Shown: in pieces, positions 36,773 to 48,100 of the stretch
Position numbering within the stretch: the first letter of the stretch is position 1
Layout: every line of letters starts with the position of its first letter
Translations under genes and position numbers: made by a program
Notes under the pieces: model-generated
Told to the model about the DNA's origin: nothing
The model's input: only the letters and a program-made list of their open reading frames with translations
Databases searched by the model: none
NCBI GenBank assembly: GCA_023974075.1
Contig: CM043801.1
Location: 31,405,990-31,469,989 of the forward strand
Direction of reading: 5' to 3'
From: Chaenocephalus aceratus
Lineage: Eukaryota > Chordata > Actinopteri > Perciformes > Channichthyidae
DNA: 64,000 bases

Positions 36773-37129
36773 TGTTACGGTGTGTGCAGGAAGCAGGGCC
36801 CAAATGCAGATTAAAGTGTCAAAAATATCTCCTTTATTTCAAGGCTATACTATAAACAAAGACAGAACAGAACACTCACCGAAGACCAGGTCATAACACA
36901 AGACGAACTGACAAAGACAGACAGAAAAACCAGAACTTAAATACACACAAGACTAATCATGCAAGACACAGGTGAGGAGGGAGGAGAAAACACAGGGACA
37001 CCAGGTGCACACAATCGGGAATCAGGGAGGGAAAACAGACAGAAGGCAACAGGCAAAACAGGAGGTGAACACTTTTCAAAATAAAACAGGAAACCAAAGA
37101 CAGAAAAAGACAAGACAAAACACAACACA
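36773..37129 (-). repeat. LTR (5' LTR on minus strand), 357 bp
   Basis: Direct repeat partner of 34736-35088. Its outer edge abuts LINE sequence at 37130 with no intervening unique DNA. Confidence 0.75.
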
Positions 37130-38552
37130 GACAGATGATACTCAACTATATTTATCAATCAAGCCTGATGAAATTAATCATCTAAATAAAATTCAAGACT
37201 GCCTTAAGGACTTAAAAACGTGGATGACCTTACACTTTTTGATGTTAAACACGACCAAAACTGAAGTTATTGTACTTGGCCCGAAGAATCTACGAAACAA
37301 ATTATCTAAAGATATACTAACTATGGATGGCATTAATTTGGCCTCCAGTGAGACTGTACGGAATCTTGGTGTTATATTTGATCAGGATTTATCCTTTATC
37401 GCCCACATAAAATCAATGTCAAGGACCGCCTACTTCCATCTACGTAACATTGCAAAAATCAGGCATTTCTTGCCTCAAAACGATGCAGAGAAACTAGTCC
37501 ATGCATTTGTTACTTCGAGGCTGGATTATTGTAACTCTTTATTATCAGGGAGTACCAAGAAGTCAGTCAAGTCGCTTCAGCTGATTCAAAATGCTGCGGC
37601 TCGTGTACTAACCAGAGTTAGGAAAAGGGACCACATCACTCCTGTTCTGGCTGCCTTACACTGGCTCCCTATAGAACACAGGATAGAATTTAAAATTCTT
37701 CTTCTCGCCTACAAAGCCCTTAATGGGCAGGCGCCATCTTACCTTAAAGAACTCATTATACCCTACTGTCCTACTAGGGCATTGCGTTCCAAGAATGCAG
37801 GGTTGTTGGTTGTTCCTAGAATCTCTAAAAGTACAATGGGAGCCAGAGCCTTTTCTTATCAAGCTCCACATTTGTGGAATCAGCTTCCAGTTTGTGGTCG
37901 GGCAGGAGAGACCCTATCCGTTTTTAAGAGTGCGCTTAAGACCTTCCTTTTTGATAAAGCTTATAGTTAGGGCTGATTAGATTCAGCCCCTAGTTTTGCT
38001 GATATAGGCTTAGTTTGTCGGGGACATCTTACTTCTTCCTTCTCTCTGTCTATACCTGTGTACTCTCATGTTCCGATTAACCCAGCTTCCCCAAATGTCC
38101 TTCTTTTTGGTGTCTATATACGCCGGGATCCGGAGTCATGGATGATCCTGCGGTCCTGTGTCCTGGATCGCGAGCCCTGGATCGCGAGTCGTGGCTGTGG
38201 TCCTGGATCATCGGTCGTGGATTCATCTTCCTATTATACACACATGCATTTCCAAACATTTGGACTACCTATGTTGCAAATGTATTATCTTTTCAATTTA
38301 CACACGGCATCTATTGCACGTCTGTCCGTCCTGGGAGAGGGATCCCTCCTCTGTTGCTCTCCCTGAGGTTTCTCCCATTTTTCCCTTTAAACTGTGGGTT
38401 TTCTCCGGAAGTTTTTCCTTGTACGATGTGAGGGTCTAAGGACAGAGGGTGTCGTATTGTCATACTGATATTCTGTACAAACTATGAAGACCACTGAGAC
38501 AAATGTAACATTTGTGATATTGGGCTATATAAATAAACATTGATTGATTGAT
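37130..38552 (+). mobile_element. L2-type LINE, 5'-truncated, intact C-terminal RT frame
   Basis: A frame from 37133 to the stop at 37968-37970 encodes the end of a LINE reverse transcriptase, starting inside the catalytic box (DDTQLYLSIKP). It continues through NTTKTEVIVLGPK, SRLDYCNSLLSG, LQLIQNAAARVLTR, ALHWLPIEHRI, APHLWNQLP and LKTFLFDKAYS. A 3' UTR of about 570 bp follows and ends gggctatataaataaacattgattgattga. The 5' part of the ORF (endonuclease and most of RT) is missing, so the copy cannot move by itself. The uninterrupted 278-codon frame suggests a recent insertion. Confidence 0.85.
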
Positions 38553-39682
38553 CTTGACACTTTCCATGTTGCTTTCTGATCTCATTAATACATTCACCCC
38601 AGCCGAGAGTTAAAGTGTTGTGATATAACTTTGCTTATTTTCTCATTTTAGTTTCCAGATAAGACAGCTCACATTACAACCACACTCAAGATTGGACATG
38701 TAAAGCCAAACCTCAGCATCTAACAGGCCCTTAAGAGAAGAAAATGACCTCAGATTAGATCCTTCTTTCAGCCTCGTCTTCAGACCCCTGGAGTAATTAT
38801 TTCCATAGTGGATAAAGCTGCTTTCCCTGCCCTCCATCTGATCTCCATCCTCATGCTCTCCCGTCCATCATTAGGACCTGCAGGGCTCAATACTCCACAT
38901 CCAACTATCCAACGTATGTGTCGGCCATCTCTTCTTATCATGTCAGGCTGCAGGGAGGTCCTCGGACATTCTGCCTTGAAGCATGTCTTTCCAGATGTAA
39001 GAAGACAGCATCTGGTGTTACCATCGCCCACCCCTCAGTGGGATATGCCCTCAGGAACTTCTTCTATAAGGAGCTGTTCAGACAAATCCATCACTGATGG
39101 ACAAACTGCAGCAGAGGAACTGATCTCCTTCAGCTAAAGACAAGTAATGAAGCTACACGAGCAGCACTGAGAAATGAGTAGGAAACATTTGATGCATTGC
39201 AATTTGAGACACATACTGATGCCAGGGTCAGATTTGACTGTCAACAGTTTGAACTGATTGATATGTCCAACCTTTAGGGGCTGCTGGTGGCTGTTATATA
39301 ATGATGCTCACAGGCTTTTTGTCTAGTAGTCACACAGCTGGTCCCTCTGTTGCAACGATGCATCATTTAAATGTGAAGAGCACTTAGTTGTTGACTAAGT
39401 GAGCGCCCTCATTAAAGGACCCACAAACACGACACTGACTTCATTTCACCGACAGCCTATTTCAATAAACCATCGCTGAGATTATTTGTAAAAGGGAATG
39501 AAGTCGCTGAAATATTTCAGTCACCGTGCTTTAAACAATTCAAGCTGTTTTAATATACTCTGTGCCAGTGATCATCCTGTGTGTTCGTGACAATGCTGCA
39601 GGAACAATTATATTCCAGTGACAAGCTTAAACCCGTTTAAAAGTTCAAAGAAACTGCAAAAACTAAAGGATAGTGACATGGG
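38553..39682. other. Spacer between two LINE copies
   Basis: Unique-looking sequence of about 1.1 kb. No gene or clear repeat recognised. Confidence 0.4.
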
Positions 39683-40180
39683 AACCCAGCTTCCCCAAAT
39701 GTCTTTCTTTTTGGTTTCTATATACGCTGGGGTCCGGAGTCATGGATGATCCTGCGGTCCTGTGTCCTGGATCGCGAGCCTTGGATCTTGAGTCGTGGCT
39801 GCGGTCCTGGATCATAGGTCCTGGATGGATATCCTCGTGGATTCATCTTCCTATTATACACACATGCATTTCCAAACATCTGGACTACCTATGTTGCAAA
39901 TGTATTATCTTTTCAATTTACACACGGCATCTATTGCACGTCTGTCCGTCCTGGGAGAGGGATCTCTCCTCTGTTGCTCTCCCTGAGGTTTCTCCCAGTT
40001 TTCCCTTTAAACGGGGTTTTCTTTGGAAGTTTTTCCTTGTACGATGTGAGGGTCTAAGGACAGAGGGTGTCGTATTGTCATACTGATATTCTGTACAAAC
40101 TGTGAAGACCACTGAGACAAATGTAACATTTGTGATATTGGGCTATATAAATAAACATTGATTGATTGATTGATTGATGG
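39683..40180 (+). mobile_element. Second copy of the same L2-type LINE, 3' UTR only
   Basis: Nearly identical to 38079-38550, starting at aacccagcttccccaaatg and ending in the ATTG repeat. It carries a 16-nt segment (ctggatggatatcctc) after position 39822 that the first copy lacks. It is an independent, severely 5'-truncated insertion. Confidence 0.85.
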
Positions 40181-40269
40181 TTTAAGGTTAAAATAAGATA
40201 CAGAACGGAAACATTGAAAACGTATATAAAACACTGTTAAATAATATATTGTTATACTTCTTATACTTA

Positions 40270-41110
40270 CGCTGCAGCATGCACTTCTTGATTCCAAACT
40301 GCTATTGAACAGTAAGAAAACCAAAGCAATGCCTTTTGCTCCCAAGTCAGCGTCCTCTTGCCTCTCCATTGACACCCTCTGTTGAGTTTGTCGATACCTA
40401 CAAATACCTGGGTTTTTGGTTGGACATTGAAGTTCTAACAAATAAATTGAAATTCACTCTTGGCTTCCTTTTCAGACTTAAATGTTGTTTTTCAATTTCA
40501 TCCCGTAAAAGGTTGGTCTCTGGCTTATTCCTGTCCCAGCTGGACTACGGTGATACCACTTATAGATTCGCCTGTCCCACTGTTTTGGCCAAACTTGACC
40601 CACTGTACCATGCTGCACTGCGTTATATATCAAATGCACCCTATAGGACTCATCATTGCACACTGTATAGCCTAACTGGATGGTCCTCACTTAGTCATCA
40701 TTGGTTTTTATTAATGTATAAAGCCAGTTTAGGTAAGCTTCCACTGTACATATGTGCCAGATTTGCTCCAGGAGTCTTTTTTACTATGGTCCTTGGTCTT
40801 GGAATGACCTTCAATCAAGCCTAAAACTAAGGGCACTTGTCTCTATAGCATGTTTTAAATTGAAGTTGTCTGAAGTCCTTACCACCAGCTGCTCTTGCAG
40901 TAATAAGTAGTGTACCTTTCTTACTGTACTAATGGGCACAATGTAGTGACTGCTTTTTCGTCTTTTGTTTTCTTAGTTATGTTCTCTGTATTTTATATGT
41001 TTGTGTTATGTGTAACGTTGCTGCCTTCTTGGCCAGGTCAGCATTGTAAATGAGATTTTATCTCAATGCTTTTTTATCTGGTTAAATAAAGATTAAATAC
41101 AATTAAAAAA
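40270..41110 (+). mobile_element. Rex1/CR1-like LINE 3' fragment
   Basis: An RT C-terminal stretch with LLNSKKTKAM, then YKYLGFWLDIE, RKRLVSGLFLSQLDYGD, YHAALRYISNAPYRTHHCTL and MYKASLGKLPLYIC is readable in the plus strand with at least one frame change. The 3' end reads ggttaaataaagattaaata. It differs from the adjacent L2-type copies and begins about 90 bp after them. Confidence 0.75.
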
Positions 41111-44100
41111 ATAATTACCAACCTCAGCAAAAACTAAGTGTATTTTCTGTAAAGCTCACGGTGTTTAAGACTCTTTAAATCTGCAATAACAGTAAATGGA
41201 CACATCACCCCCTTTTTTAATTGAAATAGTGAACTTTCTACCAGACAGTTGCATATTTACTCATCCTGCAATTGGAGATCAACATTTTCTGAGAGTTGTG
41301 TTCCTTTCTACCTGCTGCGTGTTAATGTTAACTCTCTTTTAACTGCTCATGTCTCCTTAGGGAAATATCAGGCTCTTTATCCATTTAATGATCCACTATG
41401 TTCACCAGAAAGTCTCTTACTTTGTCTGTCTTTCATTTGGCGTAAAGCAGGATACTTTCGGTTTTTAGGGCGTTCTTTCTGAAAAAGCTGCCCTCAACGG
41501 CCAATAAACAAAGCCATGTTGCAGTGAGAGTGAACCACAACAGTGAAGTTGCAGGCTAAACAGCTACGGACTTCTAGTTCATTGATTTTTATACAGAAAA
41601 TCCATTTATATGGTGAAGAGTTGACGCTGCACACCAAGGGCACCATGTGCATTAACATAAAGCACAGTCAAAGTACATAAGCAACTGTCTTTGTCGATAA
41701 TGTAGTTAAAACAAAAGAGTCAATCTGTCATTGTCCTGCCACCCTCCAGCGCTCTGAGTGTGTTCCTGGGGAAGTGATGAGTAGGCACTCTCCCTGGACC
41801 ATTTGGACTGAGGCCAGTCGTCGTACAGGCAGCTTTGTTTGTTGTTTTTTCCTCACCTCCACCGACTCTCTCCATATTTCTGCCTCCCACTCCCCCTGCA
41901 GCAGAAGGTGATAACAGTACAGCATGTCGGAGTTGTTTTACACAACCTATTCTGGTGCCTGCTCTCATAATGCTCGGCAGTGTGGATCATCACCACTACT
42001 GTGATAAAATGTGCTTTTTTGGCTTGTTTTCCAGGAAATTATAACAAGTTAACCACTAAGGTTAGACATATGTGTTGTTAAGTCGGAATTCACATGCCGC
42101 AGCCACTTTGTAAAATTAAAGGAGCCCTATTATGCTCCTTTTCAGGTTCATATTTGTATTTTGTGCTTCAACATTGACATGTCTCCATGCTTTAATGTTC
42201 AAAAAGCTCTTTATTTCTCTCATACTGCCTGTGCTGCAGCACCTCTTTTCACCCTCTGTCTGAAACCAGAGCCCAGTGTGCTCTGATTGGTTAGCTGGCC
42301 GGCTCTGTTGTGATTTGACAACCGCTTAGAGATGTCCTGCCCCTTAGCCTATCACGTACAATGTGTTGGGGTGCTAGCCAATAGAAGCGCCAGTCTGACA
42401 AAGTGATGTCACTATGTTCAGGATGCAAACAAAGAAGTCCAATGGATGCGTTCAGGCAGGGGGAGAGAAACTCCCTCTGGAGCGAACATTGTGATTTTAG
42501 CTTTTGCAGACCATGTACATGCACAAAAACCTATATAACAGACTACAAGGAAGCATAAACCCCCAAAAAGCATAATATGGCCACACAAAAACAACCCATC
42601 CAATGGTTGTAGTTGTATACAAGAACCAAAGCAGTAGACCGACCAGCAGACTGACATTATCATCCCTGGAGCCACACTGCAAGCATGGCTAAAAATATAT
42701 CCAAAGTGATGTGAAGCTTCCTGTCACAGGTTCCTGCAGAGAAATTCAAATGTATTTGTCGGTTGGAGCACTGCAATGCCCCGCTCAGAGGATGCTTTGG
42801 TTGCTATACTCCTAGCTCCTGTTTCTAGCATGTTTGTTTGTTAAGCGTTGGGGTTGCTATACCAGACATTCCACCATTTCTCGTTTCCTGTGTATACAGT
42901 ATTTGACTTAATTTGTTGTCCATTCATCTTGTTGTCCAGGTTTACAGTCTCATACCACATGGGACTAAACAAATATGGAGTCATGTCCAAGCTGCTCTCA
43001 GCATGGCAAGCCCAACCAACTCCCGCTGCTCTGACAGTGTGTCTGTTGCAGAATTTCATACCAGCAGACTGAGACAGACAGAAGCCAACACCATCCTGTT
43101 TCACCAAGAGAAAGAAATAGATCTGGATAGGATACACACTTCAAAAATAAGATACGTTAATCATCAAGCAGGCATTCACATGAAACCAATTTGGCAAGAG
43201 AGAGAGGAATACCTACAACATGCTGCAGAAGAAGTGCAGAAGAAGAGATTAGGGTTTAGCGGCTGTCATGGCAGCCACTGGATCGACAGACTGGGGGGAT
43301 GGAGGGATTTTGCCGATGGCCTAAGGTCCTCAGGGAATACAAAGGCCTAAGTAAGCGTTGCAGTAGACATGGTAATATATGATAGCTGCTCTAATCAATA
43401 CTTAAATAATTAAGTGTATGTGAAGAAGTGGCTCGTAGAGATTGATCGAGACAAGATTTTCTGACGCCGCAATTCACTTTCTTTCAGCATATTTTAGCTA
43501 AATTAGTTAAAGTCCCGGTTTTGGACTCTTGCCACTCTCATCAGCATCATTTCTAGACGCAGCAGGCAACTGTTCAGCGAAAGATCTGATAAAAAACGAA
43601 CACACTAACAGCCAAGCACCAAACTGCAGACGGATACAGTTAGCTGGGGAACATGGCGGAGGATTTAGCAGCTGAAGAGCCAGATATTTCCCTGCAGACC
43701 AATAACAGAGCTTGACGACTTACAATTCATCAGCTATCCAGAAACACAACACTAATAGATGTCAGTACTCTGTATCTGCTGGATGTTTCAACTGTTTGAC
43801 ACAACCTTTGCCTTATCAGTTTTATGGGATGATGATTTGTCAGAGTCATGTTTACAGTTTGTTTAGCTACTCAATTAACGTAGGTCTAAAATTGTTCATA
43901 AACAGACTGAAAATAATTATCTCCTTTGATGTTTGTTTTGCTTCTCTGCTAATTACATTGCCCTATATAAGTTTTGCTCTCTTGTTCAAACTTTACTCTC
44001 ATTTGCTTTGTGTCTCTTCCTATCCCTTACTTTCTCTTTAGTACAGAAGATCCATTATGAAACACATTGCGTATCAATGAGATCTGTGACCTCTCCCGTA

Positions 44101-44690
44101 CCCTGAAAAGAAAAGAGAATAACGCATAACCAATATTTATTTGATCTCCATAATGCTGCCTGTGTATTGAAGGGATGTCACAATCATATTTGTGGTTAAT
44201 TTGTTTTATTCCCTGGGTCTGATACGAATGATAACACCTATAGCTTGAAGGTTAAACTGAATTTTCTAATCCGAAACCCCAAAGGCATGTCGTTACTCAA
44301 GTCATATCACTCAGTCAATTTACAGAGGATAAACTGCTATCTTCTGAATACAAGAGGAGAGTTTTTCAACTGTCCTTTGTTAGAAATTAAAATCAATGTT
44401 TTGATAGCATAGTGCACCTTAAACATACCGTCAGTTTAAATGCTGTTTTATACTGAAAAACCAGAAGTTCTTGTGCAAAACCAGTTGTTAAGCTTTTATT
44501 CTGAAAATCCTTCATCTCCGGTTAGCATGAGGCTAATATACCATTTACTATAGAAGTGAATTTAGCAGCGATATGATATGATGTTGCACACCGAAACCTA
44601 ATGATTTCAACACTACAACTATAGACGTCGAGATATTATTATTGTTGGATAAGGTACAGTTTATTTGAGTACGTTATTGTTCACAGATGT
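41111..44690. other. Intergenic region with repeat fragments
   Basis: No supported gene. It contains a MITE at 42116-42590 and, around 43500-43705, a stretch (cagcaggcaactgttcagcg ... aagagccagatatttccct) that I recall as dispersed in teleost genomes. A 145-codon open frame at 42913-43350 has no recognisable domain. Confidence 0.45.
42116..42590. mobile_element. MITE, about 470 bp, right end degraded
   Basis: The left end TTAAAGGAGCCCTATTATGC and the sequence aaaaagcataatatggcc near 42574-42591 (reverse complement ggccatattatgc) look like decayed inverted repeats of a common teleost MITE. The outermost right end is not conserved. Confidence 0.5.
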
Positions 44691-44698
44691 GGGTAGCA

Positions 44699-45136
44699 TG
44701 TGACAACATTCGGAACGACCGGAAACCAAACTGCTGTGAAGTATTTCCTGTATTTTTTGGAGTATTGATTACAGCGTTTAGAATGTGTTAAATGAAAAGT
44801 CATGAAATAGTTAAGGAGGAGAAAAGGCGTGTTTAGATATATATTGAATGTACAATGTCTGTATCCTCTGATATGCGTAACAACGGACATTGAAACGTGG
44901 AGAGCCGGCCCGCAGGGAGGAGCCAGCAGAGGATATATAAACAGCGCGACCTGAGGGGTTCGGCCTCTTTCTCCGCTAGCGAGAGCCAGATACACAGCTG
45001 TATTTCTGTCGGACAATAGCCTGTTTGTAACATTACCACGCTTTTGTTAATTAAAGTACCAATTTGAAACAATCTCAGAGACTCAATTTAGTCTCCTTTT
45101 TAAGCTTCTCTCCTGGACGCGAGAATAACCAACACA
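44699..45136 (+). mobile_element. Possible solo LTR
   Basis: The stretch begins tgtgacaacattcggaacg, has a TATA box (gatatataaacagc near 44934) followed by GC-rich sequence and a late attaaag, and ends near cgcgagaataaccaaca. This U3-R-U5-like layout suggests an LTR. No second copy, coding sequence or target duplication was found, so a cryptic promoter is an alternative. Confidence 0.3.
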
Positions 45137-48100
45137 GATAACACCTTCCAGCAGAAAAGGTTAATTTGACCGATAACACACATGAGTGCGAGCCCAGCCA
45201 AGCCTTAATTCATTGGGAAATGCTGATTAAAATATTAGCATATAAAAAGATGAATGACCTCAAAGATGCTCCGGATAAAAGCAGTCAAAAGTGGTTGTGT
45301 AAGGTCGACCACCGAGATGAAACCCCTTTTGATTGGAAGTACGTTTTCAGCCAGTTGCTACACAGCTGGGAGTGTGATGGAGATAAGTCATTAATGTGCT
45401 AAACATATGCACTGAAAAAGACTGTGTTGTCACTCAGATGAATAAGCAAATCATTTTGGGGATAGTCCATATTGTCAAATGCACAGCATATTGACTCTCA
45501 AAAGCCAAATTAATATAATGAAGTCCTTCATCTCAGCAGTCACATTTACATGTACTGATGTTGTTGAATAAGAATCAGATTTATTGCCAAGTAGGTTTAT
45601 GGTGGATATGGTTCATATAAACACAGTAAGAAGAATTAAGTAAAATACTAACAAATAAAGCTATTATAAAAACAATTAAAACAACATTGAAAAATAGAGA
45701 TACAAATGTACACATAAGATTCAAATTCAAAAACTAAGCAATTAATATATTAATAATATATAATAATAATAAATAAATAATAATAAAGTTATTAATTTAA
45801 AATAAAAACAGAGTATACACAAACAAAGAGAAATATTTACACAAAATATAAATATACAGAAAACTAAGCAATTCATATATTAATATTAAATAACTTTAAC
45901 ATTTTAATGTATAAGAAAATGCTCATAAAAAAAAAAGATTTTGAGTTTAAAGTGGAAAGCTGTGCCGAATTTAAAAGCGTTGAACAGAAGTGTGCGACAT
46001 ATACAGAGAGATGTGTACTGTTCATAGTTATAAAATGAACAAGATTTTCTCACATAATCTGCACTTATGTAATGCATTGCATCTGTGAAGGGGGTAAGAG
46101 TGAGTGTCAGGGGGGGCCTTGTTGTGGGAGAATGTCACTCACTTAGCATTATGATTATCCAAAACAAAAAACATTCTGGTCTCCCATCAACCCACCTATA
46201 GTCCATGTGTGTCAGACTGTGAAAATACAATTAGCATTAGAGCTGTGAAAGAGACAAACTGGCCAAAAATCCACTTCGTGCTGAAATGATGAACGACTTA
46301 TTTAGCCAAAGTCATCGAGTTAAGTCTGTGTTGCTGTTTTCCTCTCGTTTTCAGACCCAATGTTCCCAATGTTCTTTACTTTCTAGCCAGCTTCTTTAGA
46401 CAGAACAATGGAAATATATTCATGTGTGTGTTTCTTCATTAATCAGTGAATGCTTTATCTACCGAGCATCCAAGAAAATGTCAATATTTTTGCTTTGTCA
46501 CCCTGCAGCGTTAGACACTCAAGAGAAGCCGTGACGTAAGTGAAGGTCACGCAGCCAAAGACACCCCGTTCCTTCCACTTGGTTCACCTGCTCAGGTAAT
46601 ACTGTGCGACTGCTGCTGTAACCATGGCAATGAACCCCTGCAGATGCCCTCGGCCCGGGCTCCTCTGATTAGCATGCATGGATGAGGCCTGCGCTCGGCC
46701 CTGATTGGTCTGTCAGCTCCTGGCTCTGGCTCTTCCCTGCAGATCCCCAGCTGGCTGTTCCTCCCCTCCCATCATGCTCACGCCTGCTGAGTTCCACATG
46801 ACTCGTCCTCCAGGACCTGCAGACCATGCTCTCCTGTACAGTGAACGTCAGTGACAGCACGTCCTACTGAATCATGAGAAATGGTAGTGAAATGAAAAGG
46901 TTTTCCTGGGCCCTCTTTTTTTGGGTTGCATATCTCTTATGTCATCATATTTCCTCTTGTTTCTCAGGGTGAGCTATTTTCTGTTTCCCCCCACATCCTA
47001 TGCCATTTTGCAAGTCACGTATTTTCAGTGGGTGGGGGGGTTGGGGGGGGGGGGGGGGCGCGAGTCTCAGAAGCTATACAAAAATATCCTGTGTACAAAC
47101 CCCGTCTGCTGTCACTTCTGCCCTTTCATTTGATTCTCCACTGCCCCTGTCCCACCACAGATAAAAGAAACCTCTTCTAAGGTGTTTCGCGAGGCATTAT
47201 AAAACGGTTGCCATGGATACCCAGTCTGAACAGGCTCCACATGCAGGCAGCAGAAGAGGAAATGACAGATGCATTTTATTTCCTAATTTTTTTTACAAAA
47301 ATGCTTTTTTCTCCTGTAGGCTCACACGCTGATGGACCGTTGTGGTAAAAATACCAAAGATCAAGACCCTTAAAATACCTCTATGCGGCTATTTGTTGTG
47401 GTCCGTAAAGCAGCATTGGAGGGACTATTTGCCTCTTGCTCCACCGAGATGGGCTGAATGTTATTTTCTGCCTCATTTGGTCTTTGTTGTTTCTCCCTGA
47501 AGAGATGACCTATATTATCTGGGATGGGAGATCAAAGAAGGCTTTTCTTACTGAGATCCCATGAAGCTCGTATCTTACAAACCCTGAGTATCAGCTCTGA
47601 TTGCACAACTGCCTCGCTGCACTGCGAAATGTGGCCATGAAGCTAAACAGTGGGAAAAAACTGTTTCTTTGTAGCATGCTCATGATCCTGCAGTTTAGAA
47701 GGAACACAGATGTTGATGTTCAGGTTTGTAATTACTCGCCGTTCTTGTCATAATGCAGACTCTGCTCATTACGGTGTATTATCCTCCTCATAAGCATCTT
47801 CAGAGAAAGTTGAGGAATAAGATAATTTATACTTTTTCTTTTGCACACTTTCGCACAACTTGTCCGAGTTCTCCATGAGGGGCAATCTTCCAATACAGCA
47901 ACATGTTTATTTCACCCATGAATTCCCATTAGTGTTACCAGCTGATGATATGCGACCGTGGGAATGAAACAAGGTCACCAATGGGAACAGGCTACCTGCT
48001 GGGAGCACGTGTCCACCAGTTGCTCTCCACTCCCAGCCCCCCCCCCCCCCCCCCCCTCCCTCCCACTACCACACAATGATTATTTCTCCTTGTTGAACCG

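Larger units (their letters stand above)
34736..37129 (-). mobile_element. Non-autonomous Ty3/Gypsy-type LTR retrotransposon with internal minisatellite
   Basis: Two direct repeats, 34736-35088 and 36773-37129, begin TGTTACGGTG and end in CA on the plus strand. By eye they differ by about five substitutions and a 4-bp indel. Read on the minus strand, each has a TATTTAAG box and AATAAA (plus-strand TTTATT at 34796) and ends CACACACCGTAACA, as Gypsy-type LTRs of fish do. Internally, just after the 5' LTR on the minus strand, an ATG at 36753 opens a 24-codon frame (MGPADPFEQELL...) resembling a gag start, then stops. No protease, reverse transcriptase or integrase is present. About 1.2 kb of the interior is a 60-bp tandem repeat. 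No clear target-site duplication is seen. Confidence 0.75.

Noticed and set aside
42913..43350. 145-codon ORF with a polar, Glu/Lys/Gln-rich C-terminal half
   Set aside because: Somewhat coding-like, but no family was recognised, and it sits between repeat fragments with no splice or promoter context. Kept out for lack of support.
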